Assembly: GCA_973895155.1 (NCBI GenBank)
Contig: OZ316892.1
Coordinates: forward strand, 14,136,001 to 14,200,000
Direction of reading: 5' to 3'
DNA length: 64,000 nt
Origin: Marsupella aquatica
Taxonomy: Eukaryota > Marchantiophyta
The notes beneath the pieces are model-generated. The model was not told where the DNA came from and ran no database searches. It saw only the letters and a program-made list of their open reading frames with translations. Positions 1 to 11,519 of this stretch are shown piece after piece. Both the position numbers and the translations under genes were made by a program. Each line of letters begins with the position of its first letter. The stretch's first letter is position 1.

Positions 1-427
1 CACGGGAGTATCGGTGTCAAATGAGTCGACAAAACTCCCAGATAGCCACACAGTATAAATCAATCTCACAGAAGGCTGCCATCAATGGAGGAAACAATTT
101 GACACGACCCACATCTGAGAGTGTGAATTCGCTCGATCTCCAACAGTTCTTTGGCACTCGATAGACGTCGGTGCTTTCGGCTCAAAGATGAAGGAGAATT
201 ACCCCTCCTCAACATAGAGTGAACATTACCCATGATGTGCTAGACTATTCACCCTTCACAAAGTAGCAAGGTTACTTCTCATAGTCTTTTAGTGAACCAT
301 AAAACTCTCATAGTCTTTTCTAGTCTTCAACAAAACCGGTGCAATGGGTGCGAGTCGTTTTAAGTATGGAAAAAGGACTTAGTGGGCATAGTCCTATAAG
401 GTATGGTCTAAATTGCCCCGATTTCTA
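1..427. other. Left edge, no gene recognised
   Basis: No convincing reading frame or repeat. It lies just past the last open stretch of the minus-strand transposase relic and may hold more of its decayed 3' end, but none of the three minus-strand frames gave a recognisable continuation. Confidence 0.4.
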
Positions 428-3400
428 CTAGTGTCTTCCACTTGTGTTTCCATATTTCCGTTGAATAGTTTGAGCTCTTCCTATCCACCAAACATATTTT
501 GGACTGTTGGTTACCGACACAACTGGAACTGGCAAACCACTAGGCCTCCTTCGCTTCTGTCTCCCATTCTGTGTGGTCTCAGTGCTTCTCGTCACTCTTC
601 CCTGTGCTGTCTCATCCATAAAAAATACTCCACAGTCGCTGCCGACACTCATCATCATAGTTGGAGCACCCACTCGCATTTTTGGTTTATCCACCAAATT
701 GTTGAAGTAAAGACTTTGCTTCACCCGTGTCAAACGGTCCTTGCTAAGGTGAGGGTTCCCTACCATTTGACTAACTAAAGTACTTTTGTACATTGTCTGA
801 CCCTCAAAACTCACAGTGGGAACTACTGTGACACCAGACTCACCATACACCAAATCTGTGTGTATATCAGACATTACAGCAAAACAACTATCTCGAGCTA
901 TGTGTACATCAGGCACCCCATCTTCAAGCATCCCATCATGGAGGGCTGAGTTTGCCTCTTCAGCTGCTATAGTGGAGGATCCAGCTACTGTAAATGGACC
1001 TTCTGGAATAAGTTGTATATTTTCTTTCTGTCTGGGGTTGGGTCTATCCACCAATGTTGCATCCTCATCCACCTCCAAGGATTCCACATTGATATCACAC
1101 CATCCTCCATGGTGTGCACCTTTTGCCTCAATTTCCCATGATGAATCCCACCATACAGTGTTTCTGGTAGATGTGGAAGGGTTCATCTGGGCCTGAGTAG
1201 CAACATCTTTGGCTAACAAAAAACCTTCTTGCAAAGCCCTCACAATATCTGTATCAGTTTCAATCCCTGTATAGTCGGTTTGACTAAATTTTCTTGGAGA
1301 CCCATGTGGTACTGGGTGGAGTTTCATCCAAATATTTCTGTGCTTTTTGTGACTATGACCAGCTCCCACTATTCCTTCACTCAGGTCCATTGCTGCCAAC
1401 CGGTTCAAAGAGGTTGCACAATCAACCAACTCAGTTAGGTCATAACTTCGTTCATGACCATTCATGCCTCCAACTTTTGAAAAAAATTGTTCACAACTAT
1501 CTGATCCAGTCAGATGCAGAGGCACAGGCAACTCAGGAAAGTGGTCTCTGAATTGAATAATCAAAAGTGGTACAAAATGCACAGACATTTGAATGTCAAG
1601 AAATGTTTGCATAGGGATGCAATTTTGCTTAAAACTAATTGGTTGTGTATTACCACCTACAGAGTGATTCCCATGGAAACACCACATTCGCCAGAGTCTG
1701 AAAAAGAACCCCACTTTGCCACACAAAACAATCCTCTGCCTCAAGCTCAAGCTTGTATTCAGGAAAATGTCAATATAATCAGCACATATTCCCAAATAAA
1801 GTTCTGAGCCAAGAGTCATCTCTTGTCTGACATCTGGTCGATTTCGTAACATGAAGAGTGTATTAATGAGTTTTCGACTACAAAGTCGTTGGGCACTAGT
1901 CCAATTTTGCCTGTCTGATCTTAGAACATCCTCATGATTCATTGCATGATCTTTGACATCATACAATTCATACACATGATTTATGTGACTAAAAGCAGCC
2001 ACTTCTGCCCCTAACTTCATCACCCTCTTGATTGAATCCAATGGATTTACAAGTTTCTTTCCATTGTGAATGAATCTTGATCATGGAGCCCATAAGCATG
2101 AGAAGTTGCTCCAACAGTGATCATGGAGTGGGTTAGTAATCATCCTTCCCACCTAAGATTTTGTCTAGGGCCTGGAATTCCTCTCCCTGTGTAGTCTTCT
2201 ATCATTAATTTCCTTCTTCTTGAGTCCCCATCACTAGCATGGCCCAACAGAGGTCCAACAGCCTCCAAACAATGAGTGGCCCATAGTGACTGCAATTCAA
2301 TCCATTGCTCCCTGACATAATCAGCAGTAAATTGACCACATGTACCAGTGCCCATGGCACAGAGGCAAGGAAACTTGTCACACAAGGGATTTACCATAAT
2401 GCACCTAGCTTGGTGCCCTACAACATTAGTGTCAAAGGCCTCTGTAATGTTATTGAAGCCAATTTCACCCTCACCCACTTTTATTGCCAGGCCAACACCA
2501 CAAGTATGATTGTCTTTTTTTCCACAAAACCCAATCAGTGTATCATCCTTAGGCTGCCACCTGACTGTCTTTTTCACACAGGTTTCATCCTCTGCCAAAT
2601 AGCAGGGAATAGGTCCAGATATTCCAAGTCGACTCTTCAGTTTTGAGTAAACTTGAGCAATGAACTTGAATTGTGAAGCATGCATGCCAGCACGAAAGAC
2701 AAACATGCCACGCTTGTCTCTTTGTAGAGTGTTCAAACTAGGACCCAAACCATTTGTCTGGAGACAATCTACTACCCGTCTGTCACCATGTAGAAACAGT
2801 GCCTGGCACAGGAGCTTTGTTCCTTTCCTCCATCGATGACCCACCTTGCTTCGATTCAAGTTAGAAGCAACATCTTGAAGCATATCCCTAATGCTTGCCT
2901 ACCTCCAAAAGCCCCTTTTTTGTGTGCTTGAACAACAGAATTACAGAATTTCATTATGTCCTTCCTGTTAATTGCCTCCTTGCATATCTCTTTCAGAGAT
3001 GGTTCTTTAGCTGTGAGCATCAGCAAACGATGCTGAAACCTCCTTGCTAGTTTTCTCTCCTTCCTGATAATTCTACGATAATTCTTTGCTTGCTCTTGGA
3101 CCTCTTCAGTTGTAAGGTAATCTATTCGCCTACCTTGACCTGTCCCTCTCTGACCTCTTTTCTCAACTGCAGTTACTTCTCTGAACACCCGTAATCTAAA
3201 GTCTGTTAGACTAGGTATGGTGAAACAATGATCACAAGTCAACCTTATAAATCCACCACCAAGCCTTGATATTCTGGTACAGGATTTATGTCTGAACAGG
3301 CCTTCAATGACACAAATTTCTTCAATCTCCTCACACCACACTTTAGCCTGCACTAGGGGCTCTGAATACCATAGACATTCTTCTCTATGTTGATCTTTAA

Positions 3401-4686
3401 CGATATTCTTGATAGGCCTGGATTGGTTGCCATATACCCACTCACTTTGCCATAGTCCCCAACACAACAAGGATAGGTCATCAGTATTACCTTTGCCTTT
3501 ACCGGACGATGATAGGCCAGAGGCACTGCTAGAGCCCCGTTGACTCTCCTTGACAGTTAGAAAGCCCTGAATGGTTTTTTGACGTTTATCCCTCTTATCA
3601 GCTTGACGTGGTCGTCCTACACAGCCTGAGAGAATAGGAATATTGCTACTCACTCTTTGGCTTTTAGAAACTATATTTAAATGATTGACTCCCACACAGT
3701 GAGCCTGGAGATTGGCCTCCAGATTCCGTTGTTTGGGTATCATTACCATATGTTCACAGCAGAAAATGCAGAACAATTTGAACTTGTGCAACTCCACTGG
3801 CTCTCTATTGATATCACCAACAATTTTAAAAGTTTTCTGTCCAGCAGATTGTGAATCGTTCACAGATTCCACTATTTGAACATGTTGTTCAAGAGTGGCT
3901 TTATCACTCAAGGCAGATGCTGCAGCTCGACGATTTATCTCTACAGAGTCCAATCTTTGACCTCTGTTTTTGGCAACATTCCTGCTATGCTTGGGTGTGA
4001 TCAAATGCTTGTTCTTGAAGTTAGTGAAAGCATTAGTAATGCTGGCTCTATCCATGCTACCTGACTTTGGCACCTTCCACACGAACATCACATTCACAGC
4101 ATTCTATCTTCCCACATGCCACATTCTCAATGTCCCATGTGTTCACCTTCCATTGATGATCCTCACATTGAATGAGTTTCATGTGATCCCTCAATTTCTC
4201 CACTTGTGTTTGCCAAACCTTGGCAAGATCTTTTGTTATACATAAAGATTTGAAACTTGCTTGAGGATCGGTCTCTACCTCTGGGGTTTCAATGTCCACA
4301 ATAGGTGGACTATCTATTATTGGCTGGTCTAGTGGTGGACCTGCCATGACAAGGTCATCCACCGACAAGCTGAAAGTGGGTGAGAGACCATTGGAAGCTT
4401 TACTGCCTAAGAGAGGTTGATCTCCACCTCCATCCTCAAAATCATATTTGGGAATGACAATGATTTTCTTCCCACATTCATCTATGATATGGGCTTTTTT
4501 CCATTCCACCTCCATTCGACTATTGAGATTCACATCGTAAAATTGAAACTCAAACTTAAAAAGACACAGAGTCTCTAGCTTCAATCTGGCATAGGCAAAT
4601 GTGTCATCAATCTTGTAACTAATGGATCCTACAGGTTTAGGATCCACAGACACACTGTCCAATCGAAAAACAGTTGCTGAGGGCAT
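428..4686 (-). pseudogene. Broken DNA-transposase-like gene, zinc-finger plus RNase H-like core
   Basis: Four open stretches on the minus strand (4686-4057, 4097-2856, 2883-2140, 2041-428) read as one protein in order. Visible pieces: an N-terminal acidic region; a CxxC...HxxxxxH finger (starting FCIFCCEHM) near 3770; a core with AEDETCVKKTVRW, GHASDGDSRRRKL and TGSDSCEQFFSKVGG; and a late segment ending VWWIGRAQTIQRKYGN. Acids in the three core motifs fit the D, D and E of an RNase H-fold transposase, as in P/KDZ-type elements; that assignment is inference. Breaks: a frame change near 4060, one near 2895 (after AFGG), a TGA at 2140-2142 following RWEG, and a one-base shift near 2068 between LHDQD and IHNGKK, with good protein on both sides. 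No terminal inverted repeats were found. I recall similar proteins in non-seed plants but cannot name the superfamily. Confidence 0.72.
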
Positions 4687-5980
4687 TGAGTCAAGCCTGC
4701 AAAACTTTCACAAAAAAAACAATCAACATCATCCTGAAATTATTTCACGGGATAGGCTTCCCATTGAAAGAGAATGTTTTCTATAGACACAGACCTAAAG
4801 AGACCCCAATGATTTGACGACCATATTCACAGGACCAATCCCAAGAGAGCCTTGCCCCATCCCGGCCATTTCTCTTGGTGATTGGCTGGACAGATCCATG
4901 CAGCTTTCTCCGACTATAGTCGGGTGGGAAGGGACATACCCTTTGCTGGCAAGGACTCCTGCTTCAATGTCAGCACAAGAAGGTATGGGATCTGCACATG
5001 TCCAATTGTGCTAGACATGTGCAGTCGGGGCCAGGCCCTCCACTCCAATCCCTCTCCTCCAACATGGTGTGCCCTATACAATTCATTCATTGACTCACTC
5101 AAAAAGTTCTAACTTGGACCATACACCTTGGACCACCCAAATTCTATGACCGGCTCTAACTCTCATTGCCATTGGTGATCAAATCCAAGGCCCCCCCCCT
5201 CCCAGGCAACCTGCCTCTCCTTCAAGGAGCGCTAGACAACTGGTGATAAAATCCAGTAGTCTCCACCAGGGGCATTACTTCCCTGGGGTCTCACTTGAAT
5301 TCAAGAACCCTGCAAACCCACACTTGCAATAGCGGAAAGACAAAACTGAAAGGAAAACATAAAGAACATATCTGTGTACTCTTACCATAATTTGCAAATG
5401 CCAACACACCCTGTCGTTAAAGCCAATACTCAAGTCCAAAATGCAAGGAAGAAAAATGAGGTAACACAAAACTGGAGATTAATGGGTGACCACTAACCTC
5501 TCTGGCCCTGCTCCAAGTACTTTGTTGAACACCCAACCAAATTTTACTGCATAGCAACTGCTGACCACATGCACAACATCAGAGAACAAAAACTAAAAAA
5601 TCATGTCGAGAGTAGTGCTCGGGACTGATTTCACACAGACAGGCACAAAATCATCCAGGACAGCAAGCCACATACCGACTCCTGCGGGCCTAATGTTCGT
5701 TGGCGAAGGTGTTGTTATGTTGGAGTCTTTGAAGCTCACCGTAACTGGTTAACCACAGTAGCACCGTTGAGGATCGGATGAGCTCTAGAGTCCTATGGCT
5801 TTATAGTTGCCTGACCATATTTTCTTGCGTTCCATGCACTGGCCGTCGTAAAGTATAATTACCTGCACATAATTGGTTCCAGTTTCGGGAAATAGGTTAG
5901 ACATAGTTATTTCTGCTACCGAAAGTAGCCGATCATCCTCCAAACATTTCAATACTTGTAAAGGGCATCAGTCTCAAGTA
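4687..5980. other. Intergenic, nothing recognised
   Basis: Upstream of the transposase relic. It contains only short open frames without family character, and a run of nine C residues near 5192. If the relic had a first exon or a terminal inverted repeat, it would be expected here, but I did not find one. Confidence 0.4.
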
Positions 5981-5990
5981 ACTCTCGAGT

Positions 5991-6337
5991 TTAGACGCAA
6001 TGAGCAAGAAAGCAGTAACACATAGGACTTTAATCGTAGTTGATACTTCATTTAGACGCAATGAGCAAGAAAGCATGCAACGTTGGGAAGGCAATTTAGG
6101 ACTGGTGCTTAATTTCGCTCTTTTCCATATGTATTTGCTGCAAAAAAGCCGATCCGTGTGGAACATCAATGATCGTTCTCTAGTCTGAATGAAAAAGAAA
6201 TGGTTTGGATGCTGCCGCCAGACAAAGCTCCAGAGGACACGGCATAAACAAGTCTTGTGATCTGAATGAAAAAGAAATGGTTTGGATGCTGCCGCTAGAC
6301 AAAGCTCCAAAGGACACGGCATAAACAAGTCTTGTGA
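5991..6337. repeat. Two short tandem duplications (60 bp and 77 bp)
   Basis: The 25-base sequence starting tttagacgcaatgagcaag occurs at 5991 and 6051, a 60-bp offset. A second duplication has unit 77 bp: the copy at 6184-6260 and the copy at 6261-6337 differ at only a couple of bases (for example gccgccag against gccgctag). Both lie just upstream of the flotillin relic. The 77-bp copies look recent. Confidence 0.85.
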
Positions 6338-6399
6338 ACTACATTAGGCACGACAATACCATCCTTGATCTATTAGTCATGTACAAAAGAATCTCAAGG

Positions 6400-7315
6400 G
6401 GGCAGAGTCAATGTGAGTGGTCCCCTACCAAAGAAAGCCTGATAAAGAAAATAGCTAAAACGAAAATATATACCAAGACTCAAACAACAGAGGCACGGCA
6501 ACAAGAATTGAAGGTAAGGCAGTGCTCAGATCCTGACGGCGATTCCTGATCAATTAAGCTTTATTTGAATCATTTGAAACGCGACTCAAGATTCAGTATC
6601 ATTTTCTAATCTAGGAACGATTTATCTATATCTGCAGATGGATGCTACGACTAAAGTTTTTGAAAACAAAAGGGAGGCAAAAATGGCAGAGGCAAATGCA
6701 AACTTGGCAATGAAGAAATCCCAATGGTTGCAACAATCTAAGATTGCGGAAATTGAATCCAGCCGGACAACAGCTATTCGAGATGCGGAGCTGCTGCAGG
6801 CGCTGGAGTGGAAGAAGGCTCGTAGCAGAGATAGAGAGGCTTCGGGGAAATGCGTTGGCGAAGGCAACAGTCGACTACGAGGTGAAGGTGCAGGCCACCA
6901 ACGCTGATGTCTAAAAATTACAGAAGGACGCAGACGCTGATCTCTATAATCGTCAGAAGCGAGCTGAAGGTCTCCTCAAAGAAGCCGATGCCTATCTCTA
7001 TCGCCAACAAAAGGAGGCCGAGGCCTTCCTCTACAATAAACAAAAGGAAGCTGAAGGTATCGTCTCGCACAATTAAACTCTTTCAGACATTTTTCTTGCA
7101 TGTATGACTCAGAGACCTGTCCTTCTAAAGACCTTGTCGAGGTAATCTTTCTCTAGAATGGTGTTGTGCTATCGTATCAATGAACGACGTAATGTGCTCA
7201 CGTTGGGTTTGTAATGCCTTGAATTGTCTTGTGTGCGCAGGAATTCGTCTCATGGCTGAGGCTCAAGGCGCCTATGTCGAATCTATGCTTACGGCCTTTA
7301 AAGGCAATAACGTGC
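6400..7315 (+). pseudogene. Flotillin-like relic (C-terminal half, broken)
   Basis: Three exon-like blocks match the C-terminal coiled-coil part of plant flotillins, membrane-microdomain scaffold proteins. Block 1 ends KIYTKTQTTEARQQELK at 6513, followed by gtaagg. Block 2 starts at 6638 after tatctgcag and includes TKVFENKREA, AEANANLAMKK and AAIRDAEL-like sequence. Block 3 starts at 7241 after gtgtgcgcag and reads IRLMAEAQGAYVESML. The join across the 7057-7240 intron (KEAEG-IRLMAEAQ) is in phase. Block 2 has a one-base frame change near 6820, between LEWKKA and VAEIERLRG, and an in-frame TAA near 6919 between NADV and KLQKD. The N-terminal SPFH/PHB domain was not found. Because introns are kept, this is a decayed genomic duplicate and not a processed copy. 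Confidence 0.75.
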
Positions 7316-8046
7316 CAATTCCGGTTGGGCTTCAACACCAGAAAACTCCCGGGGCAAAACACTTTTCTAGAAACTGTCAACAACTCCCCATGAAAGATCC
7401 AATCAATTTTTCATTCATTAAAGAATTGAGACTTCGATCACCTATGGCTCAAAGAAACCTGGTCATTTTTATTCGAAAGAACTCAACTTCTGGGTTTGGC
7501 ATGGCACTGGAATCTCTTGTCTCAATTAATGCTTCGCTTCCATTTGTGCCGGCAGCCCAAGTCTGCCAAGCTGCTGTTATTAGAAAATTTGAGCATCAGT
7601 AGGTTCTTGACAGTAGCGACGAAACTCAAAAAACAATGTGCACTTTGCAGGGGCTACGTACGGTAGTCAAAAGTGAACTGGAACAAGATCATCTACGATT
7701 GAAATAGGCAGAGAAAGGCGAGGAGTCGACGAAACCTCAGAAACGGCTAAGGCTGGGCGCGCACAAAGAAGAGTTTCTGCGAGGGAATGCAGTACAAGAA
7801 GAACGACGCTCAATAGAGAATGCTTCCAAGAAAGCTGAAGAATTGTAGGAGGAGCTGAGAAAGGTTCACAGGTGGCATTACCTCAGCAATGTGGAAACGC
7901 TTGTTCACAAAAGGTGCCAATTTCTCCTCCAACTCGCCTTGCACCTCACAATCATTACCTGTTTGACCATGGAAAATCTCAAGGGGCTTTACGATCAGTA
8001 TTAACACATCCGAGAAGCTGTCATGCCAGATCCGTGCTCATCTTGA
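7316..8046 (+). pseudogene. Unknown coding-like extension fused in frame to flotillin exon
   Basis: The frame of the last flotillin block runs on to a TAG at 7600. Past that, the same frame stays protein-like through a TAG at 7705, a TAG at 7846 and a TAA at 8002, ending at a TGA at 8044. The segment around 7780-7850 is charged and helix-like (HKEEFLRGNAVQEERRS, then SKKAEEL, stop, EELRKVHRW). I do not recognise the product. It may be a remnant of a neighbouring gene or a chance open frame; only the shared frame across 730 bp speaks for the former. A short intron from 7601 to 7650 (gtaggt...ttgcag) is an alternative way around the first stop. Confidence 0.3.
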
Positions 8047-9332
8047 AGGTCATTCCCATCCGGTAGCTCCGAAGTCAATGGCCATACACTTCCCTTCTAG
8101 ATACACGACAAGCCAACATGTCAGCAACCCAAATCATGTCCTTCACATTATATATTTGCAAACACATGGAGCCGAGCTTATCACATCAATCAAAATGGAA
8201 ATCTACGGATGGCTTCCAGATCGATCCACCAATTGAAATCATAATGGCGCCCTGTCAGACTCAGAACCTCAAGCCGGAGCGTCGCCCTTCTCAGTGACTG
8301 TCTACCATTCACTGCATTGATTCGAGTCCCGGACCTTGCAGGTTTTATGAAAGATATTTGAGCGAACACCGGAGACGACAATCTGCATGAACATCTGTGC
8401 ACACAACCACGAACTCCATTGATTGGTGTCACAGTCGCCACAATTGAGTCAAGCTCTTTGTCTAATGCGTTTTATATAAATGGCGGCATCATAATCCTGG
8501 TAGAAGTTTGGACGAGTACATAAAATCAAGATAGAACATAGACCCCTCAGACTACAATCCAGGCATGAAAATCAATCACCAAAATTTAGAATACTAACAA
8601 TTCCTACTCGCATTTTGAGAGCAGCCAACGCAAATCATCAGGCACAAGAGCAGTTGATCAAGAAGGATGAAAAATAATCAATGCAAGAAAGATCCAAGAC
8701 AGCTCCAAGAAAAGATCCAAGACAGAACAATCTACCAAAGGAAGTCTCTTGTGAATCCACTATTGACGATAGAGCCTGACAAAGAAAATTATTGACAGTC
8801 ACATAGAGCAGTAAATACGAGGACCATCCCCTACCTTCCTAAGCAGCGCGATCTTCCTTCCTTCCAAGAACGCTCTTCTTTGTCCCTTCAAAGTGGTGCC
8901 AGCATCAGTCTTCCAAGAAGGCGCCAGCTCCCCAACATCATGTTCAAACACTCCCCAGCATTACTTCAAACACTCCCTCAATCTAGAGCGCTCAATACCC
9001 ATAAAAGAAATCTCAGCCATCTAATAAATTCTCCAAAAGTGTGCTTATTATAGGCACGTATTTGGGCACATATTAAACCATGTCCACTCTGCAATGTCTA
9101 GACACGTGTACCAATCCGGTGGTGATGTGTGGCAAGCCCATATTACATACCCTTGAAAAATGCGACTTGAGATATTTTTTTAATAACCCCTACATTGATT
9201 ATAATCAAAAGCACTATTAAATAGGGGCTTCTTAGGTTATAACAATTATAACAATTAGTTGAAAATGGGATTAAAAAACCCCTTGAGCTGTTCGCACGAG
9301 GGTCCCTAAATTAGTTAAGCTAAGGGCCCAGG
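8047..9332. other. Intergenic, nothing recognised
   Basis: No credible coding sequence. An AT-rich stretch at 9170-9280 has short direct repeats (ataacaattataacaatta). The missing outer part of the copia 3' LTR would be expected at about 9060-9332, but the sequence there is unrelated to it. Confidence 0.4.
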
Positions 9333-9404
9333 GGCTAAGTCCTAACCCAAGTTAGACTAACTGTGGTTAGCTCATGAGTCACAAGACTAGAGCAATATCT
9401 AACA
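9333..9404 (-). repeat. Copia 3' LTR, truncated to its first ~72 bp
   Basis: Matches the first part of the 5' LTR almost base for base (from TGTTAGATATTGC to the cttagcc-like region) and then stops abruptly at about 9333. The remaining ~270 bp expected to the left are absent. Either a deletion or another insertion removed the outer end. Confidence 0.85.
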
Positions 9405-9420
9405 AACTCCCCCTTGACTC
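9405..9420 (-). other. Copia polypurine tract
   Basis: On the element strand GAGTCAAGGGGGAGTT directly precedes the 3' LTR start TGTTAGATATT. This purine-rich run is the expected primer for plus-strand synthesis and marks the internal border of the 3' LTR. Confidence 0.85.
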
Positions 9421-9611
9421 TTGTCTTGGGGACTGGACTAAATGCTATCATATGGAATCCTCAGCGGGAAGTTCTAGACAATCACCAAACCAGGTCTCCC
9501 CCTAAAAACCAGAAGGGTTAACTAAGGGTTAACTAGAACTAAGCCGTAGCCTAACATGAATGAGTAATCCATATACAAATAGTCACACATTGCTAAATAA
9601 CTCTACTTGCA

Positions 9612-10463
9612 CTACAACTGCAAAACCTGCAAAGTAGCACGGTGTCTTGAGAAACTCTCCAAAGGAATCACTTTGGTAAAGGCATTAGTGGGATTGAGCT
9701 TTCCATCAATCTTGACTAGCTCAAAAGTTTTATCAGACACTGCTTGCCTGATAAAATGGTACATGATATCAATGTGCTTCACCCTGCTATCCATCACCTG
9801 GTTAGCAGCCAAGTGAAGAGCACTCTGACTATCACAGTTCAGAGTCATTTTGCCATGCTCTAAACCCATCTCCGCGATCAACTTGTCCAACCAAATTGCT
9901 TCCTTTGCTGCTTCCGCTACTGCAACATACTCTGCTTCTGTAGTAGACTAAGATATGCACTTCTGCAAGGTAGATTTCCAACTGATACATCCTCCTCCAA
10001 GAGTGTATACAAACCCAGTTGTAGACCTCCTTGTATCCAGATAGCCTCCATAGTCAGAATCTACATAGCCAACTAACGTTCTATCTGATCTGTTATCAAA
10101 TAGTAATCCATAGTCCTGTGTTCCCTTCAGATACCTGAGAATCGACTTCACAGCTTCCCAGTGTACCTTCCCTGGATTTGACATGAATCTGCTAACCTTG
10201 CCTATCGCTAGGGCCAAGTCAGGCCTAGTACAAGTCATCAAATACATCAGACTGCCTACTGCCTTCTCATAAGGAATCTTAGCCATCAGACCTTTCTCCA
10301 CAGCATCCGTAAGAGAGAAAGCCGATGATAACTTGAAATGTGAAGCTAAAGGAATACTCACTGGCTTACAGTTCTCCATGTTGAATTGTGCAAGTACTTT
10401 CCTTGCATACTGGCCTTGACTCAAGCACAACTGTCCAATCTTAGAGTTCCTAAAAATCTCCAT
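9612..10463 (-). pseudogene. Copia pol: RNase H region, interrupted
   Basis: Follows the reverse transcriptase. It shows YLMTCTRPDLALAIG, VHWEAVKSILRYLKGT, GYVDSDYGGYLDTRRSTTG and SWKSTLQKCIS, then a TAG near 9948, and continues in phase with STTEAEYVAVAEAAKEAIWL and MYHFIRQAVSDKTFELVKI. The Asp and Glu residues of the RNase H fold (VDSDYGG, TEAEY) are present. The frame ends at 9612. Confidence 0.9.
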
Positions 10464-11519
10464 CCCTAAGATCCTTCATCCTGAATTCAGTACTCAATTT
10501 TGCCTTGAGACTGTCAACCTCAGATTGATCTTTAGCCACAATCAGCATGTCATCCACATAGATCACCAGAATGATGAAACCAAATACATCATTCTTGACT
10601 GATTTTGTATACACACAAGGATCATACACCATCGTTGTAAAACCTTGAGCAAGCATGAAATCATCAAACCGCTTGTTCCACTATCTGGGAGACTGCTTCA
10701 ATCCATACAAGGACTTGAGCAATCTGCAAACTAAGTTCTCTTGGCCCTTCTTCATAAAGCCTAGTGGCTGTCTCATGAAGATCATCTCTTCCAAGTTGCC
10801 ATAGAGAAATGCAGTAACAACATCCATCTGATCCATCACCAGACCAAAAAACACAACAAGATGACACAAGATCCGAATTGTGGAATACTTAGCCACCGGT
10901 AAAAAGACCTCATTATAATCCACTCCTTTCTCCTGAGTGAATCCCTTGGCAACAAGCCTTGCCTTGTAGATCTTGTCTCCACCCTCTGAAGGACTATCCT
11001 TCAACTTGTAAATCCACTTGCTGTCCACCACTTGCTCACCTCTTGGAAGCTCCACCAGCTCCCATGTCTTGTTGTCACTCAAAGATTGCAACTCCCTCTG
11101 CATTGCTGCATTCCACTCATGCTTCTGCTCTAAAGCGCAAGCCTCACTATACGAAGAAGGCTCTCCTTCTTCCAAGATCAAAGCCATATCATCTTCATCA
11201 AGTGCAATGTCAATATCATCTAGCTTAGATGAGTCTGCCCATTGACCATACCTGGTTGAAGCTCTAGTAGAACGACTGGAAGTTCTTCTAGTAGATGACT
11301 CAGGCTGATCTGTAGCTGCTACAGGTTGAATTTGAGGTACCCCAGCAATAATTTGCTCCTCTTTTTCCATCACAAGAACCAGCTCCAAGCGCGGAGCTTC
11401 TCCATCTCTCCTGTCATGAACATCATCATGACTAATCTCCCCCTCAACCCCATCCGGGATGAGAGATTTCCCCTTGTCAGTATGGGAGTCCTGAGAACTC
11501 TCCCCCTCCTTTGATGATC
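10464..11519 (-). pseudogene. Copia pol: reverse transcriptase region, interrupted
   Basis: Recognisable copia reverse transcriptase: ALEQKHEWNAAMQREL, NKTWELVELP, KWIYKLK, VARLVAKGFTQ-type sequence (KARLVAKGFTQEKGVDY), MDVVTAFLYGNLEEMIFM, SLYGLKQSPR and the catalytic YVDDMLIVA. A TAG at 10681-10683 splits it after KQSPR. Near 10470 a small deletion with frame change joins RMKDLR directly to MEIFRNSK, removing the residues normally between them. Confidence 0.9.

Noticed and set aside
2068-2142. A short intron to bridge the TGA and frame change in the transposase relic.
   Set aside because: The sequence between the stop and the frame change itself reads as good protein (THSMITVGATSHAYGLHDQD), so it is exon with lesions and not an intron.
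413-4245. Plus-strand open frames opposite the transposase relic.
   Set aside because: They overlap the minus-strand coding blocks, change composition at random and show no family features.
6900-8046. In-frame TAA/TAG codons at plausible Gln positions suggested a reassigned genetic code (UAA/UAG = Gln).
   Set aside because: The intact gene models (653, 355, 727, 758 and 141 residues) contain no internal TAA or TAG, and one ends in TAG. The stops occur only in sequences with other signs of decay.
8310-8345. A possible tRNA gene from gattcgagtcc at about 8321.
   Set aside because: No A box at tRNA spacing upstream and no pairing arms.
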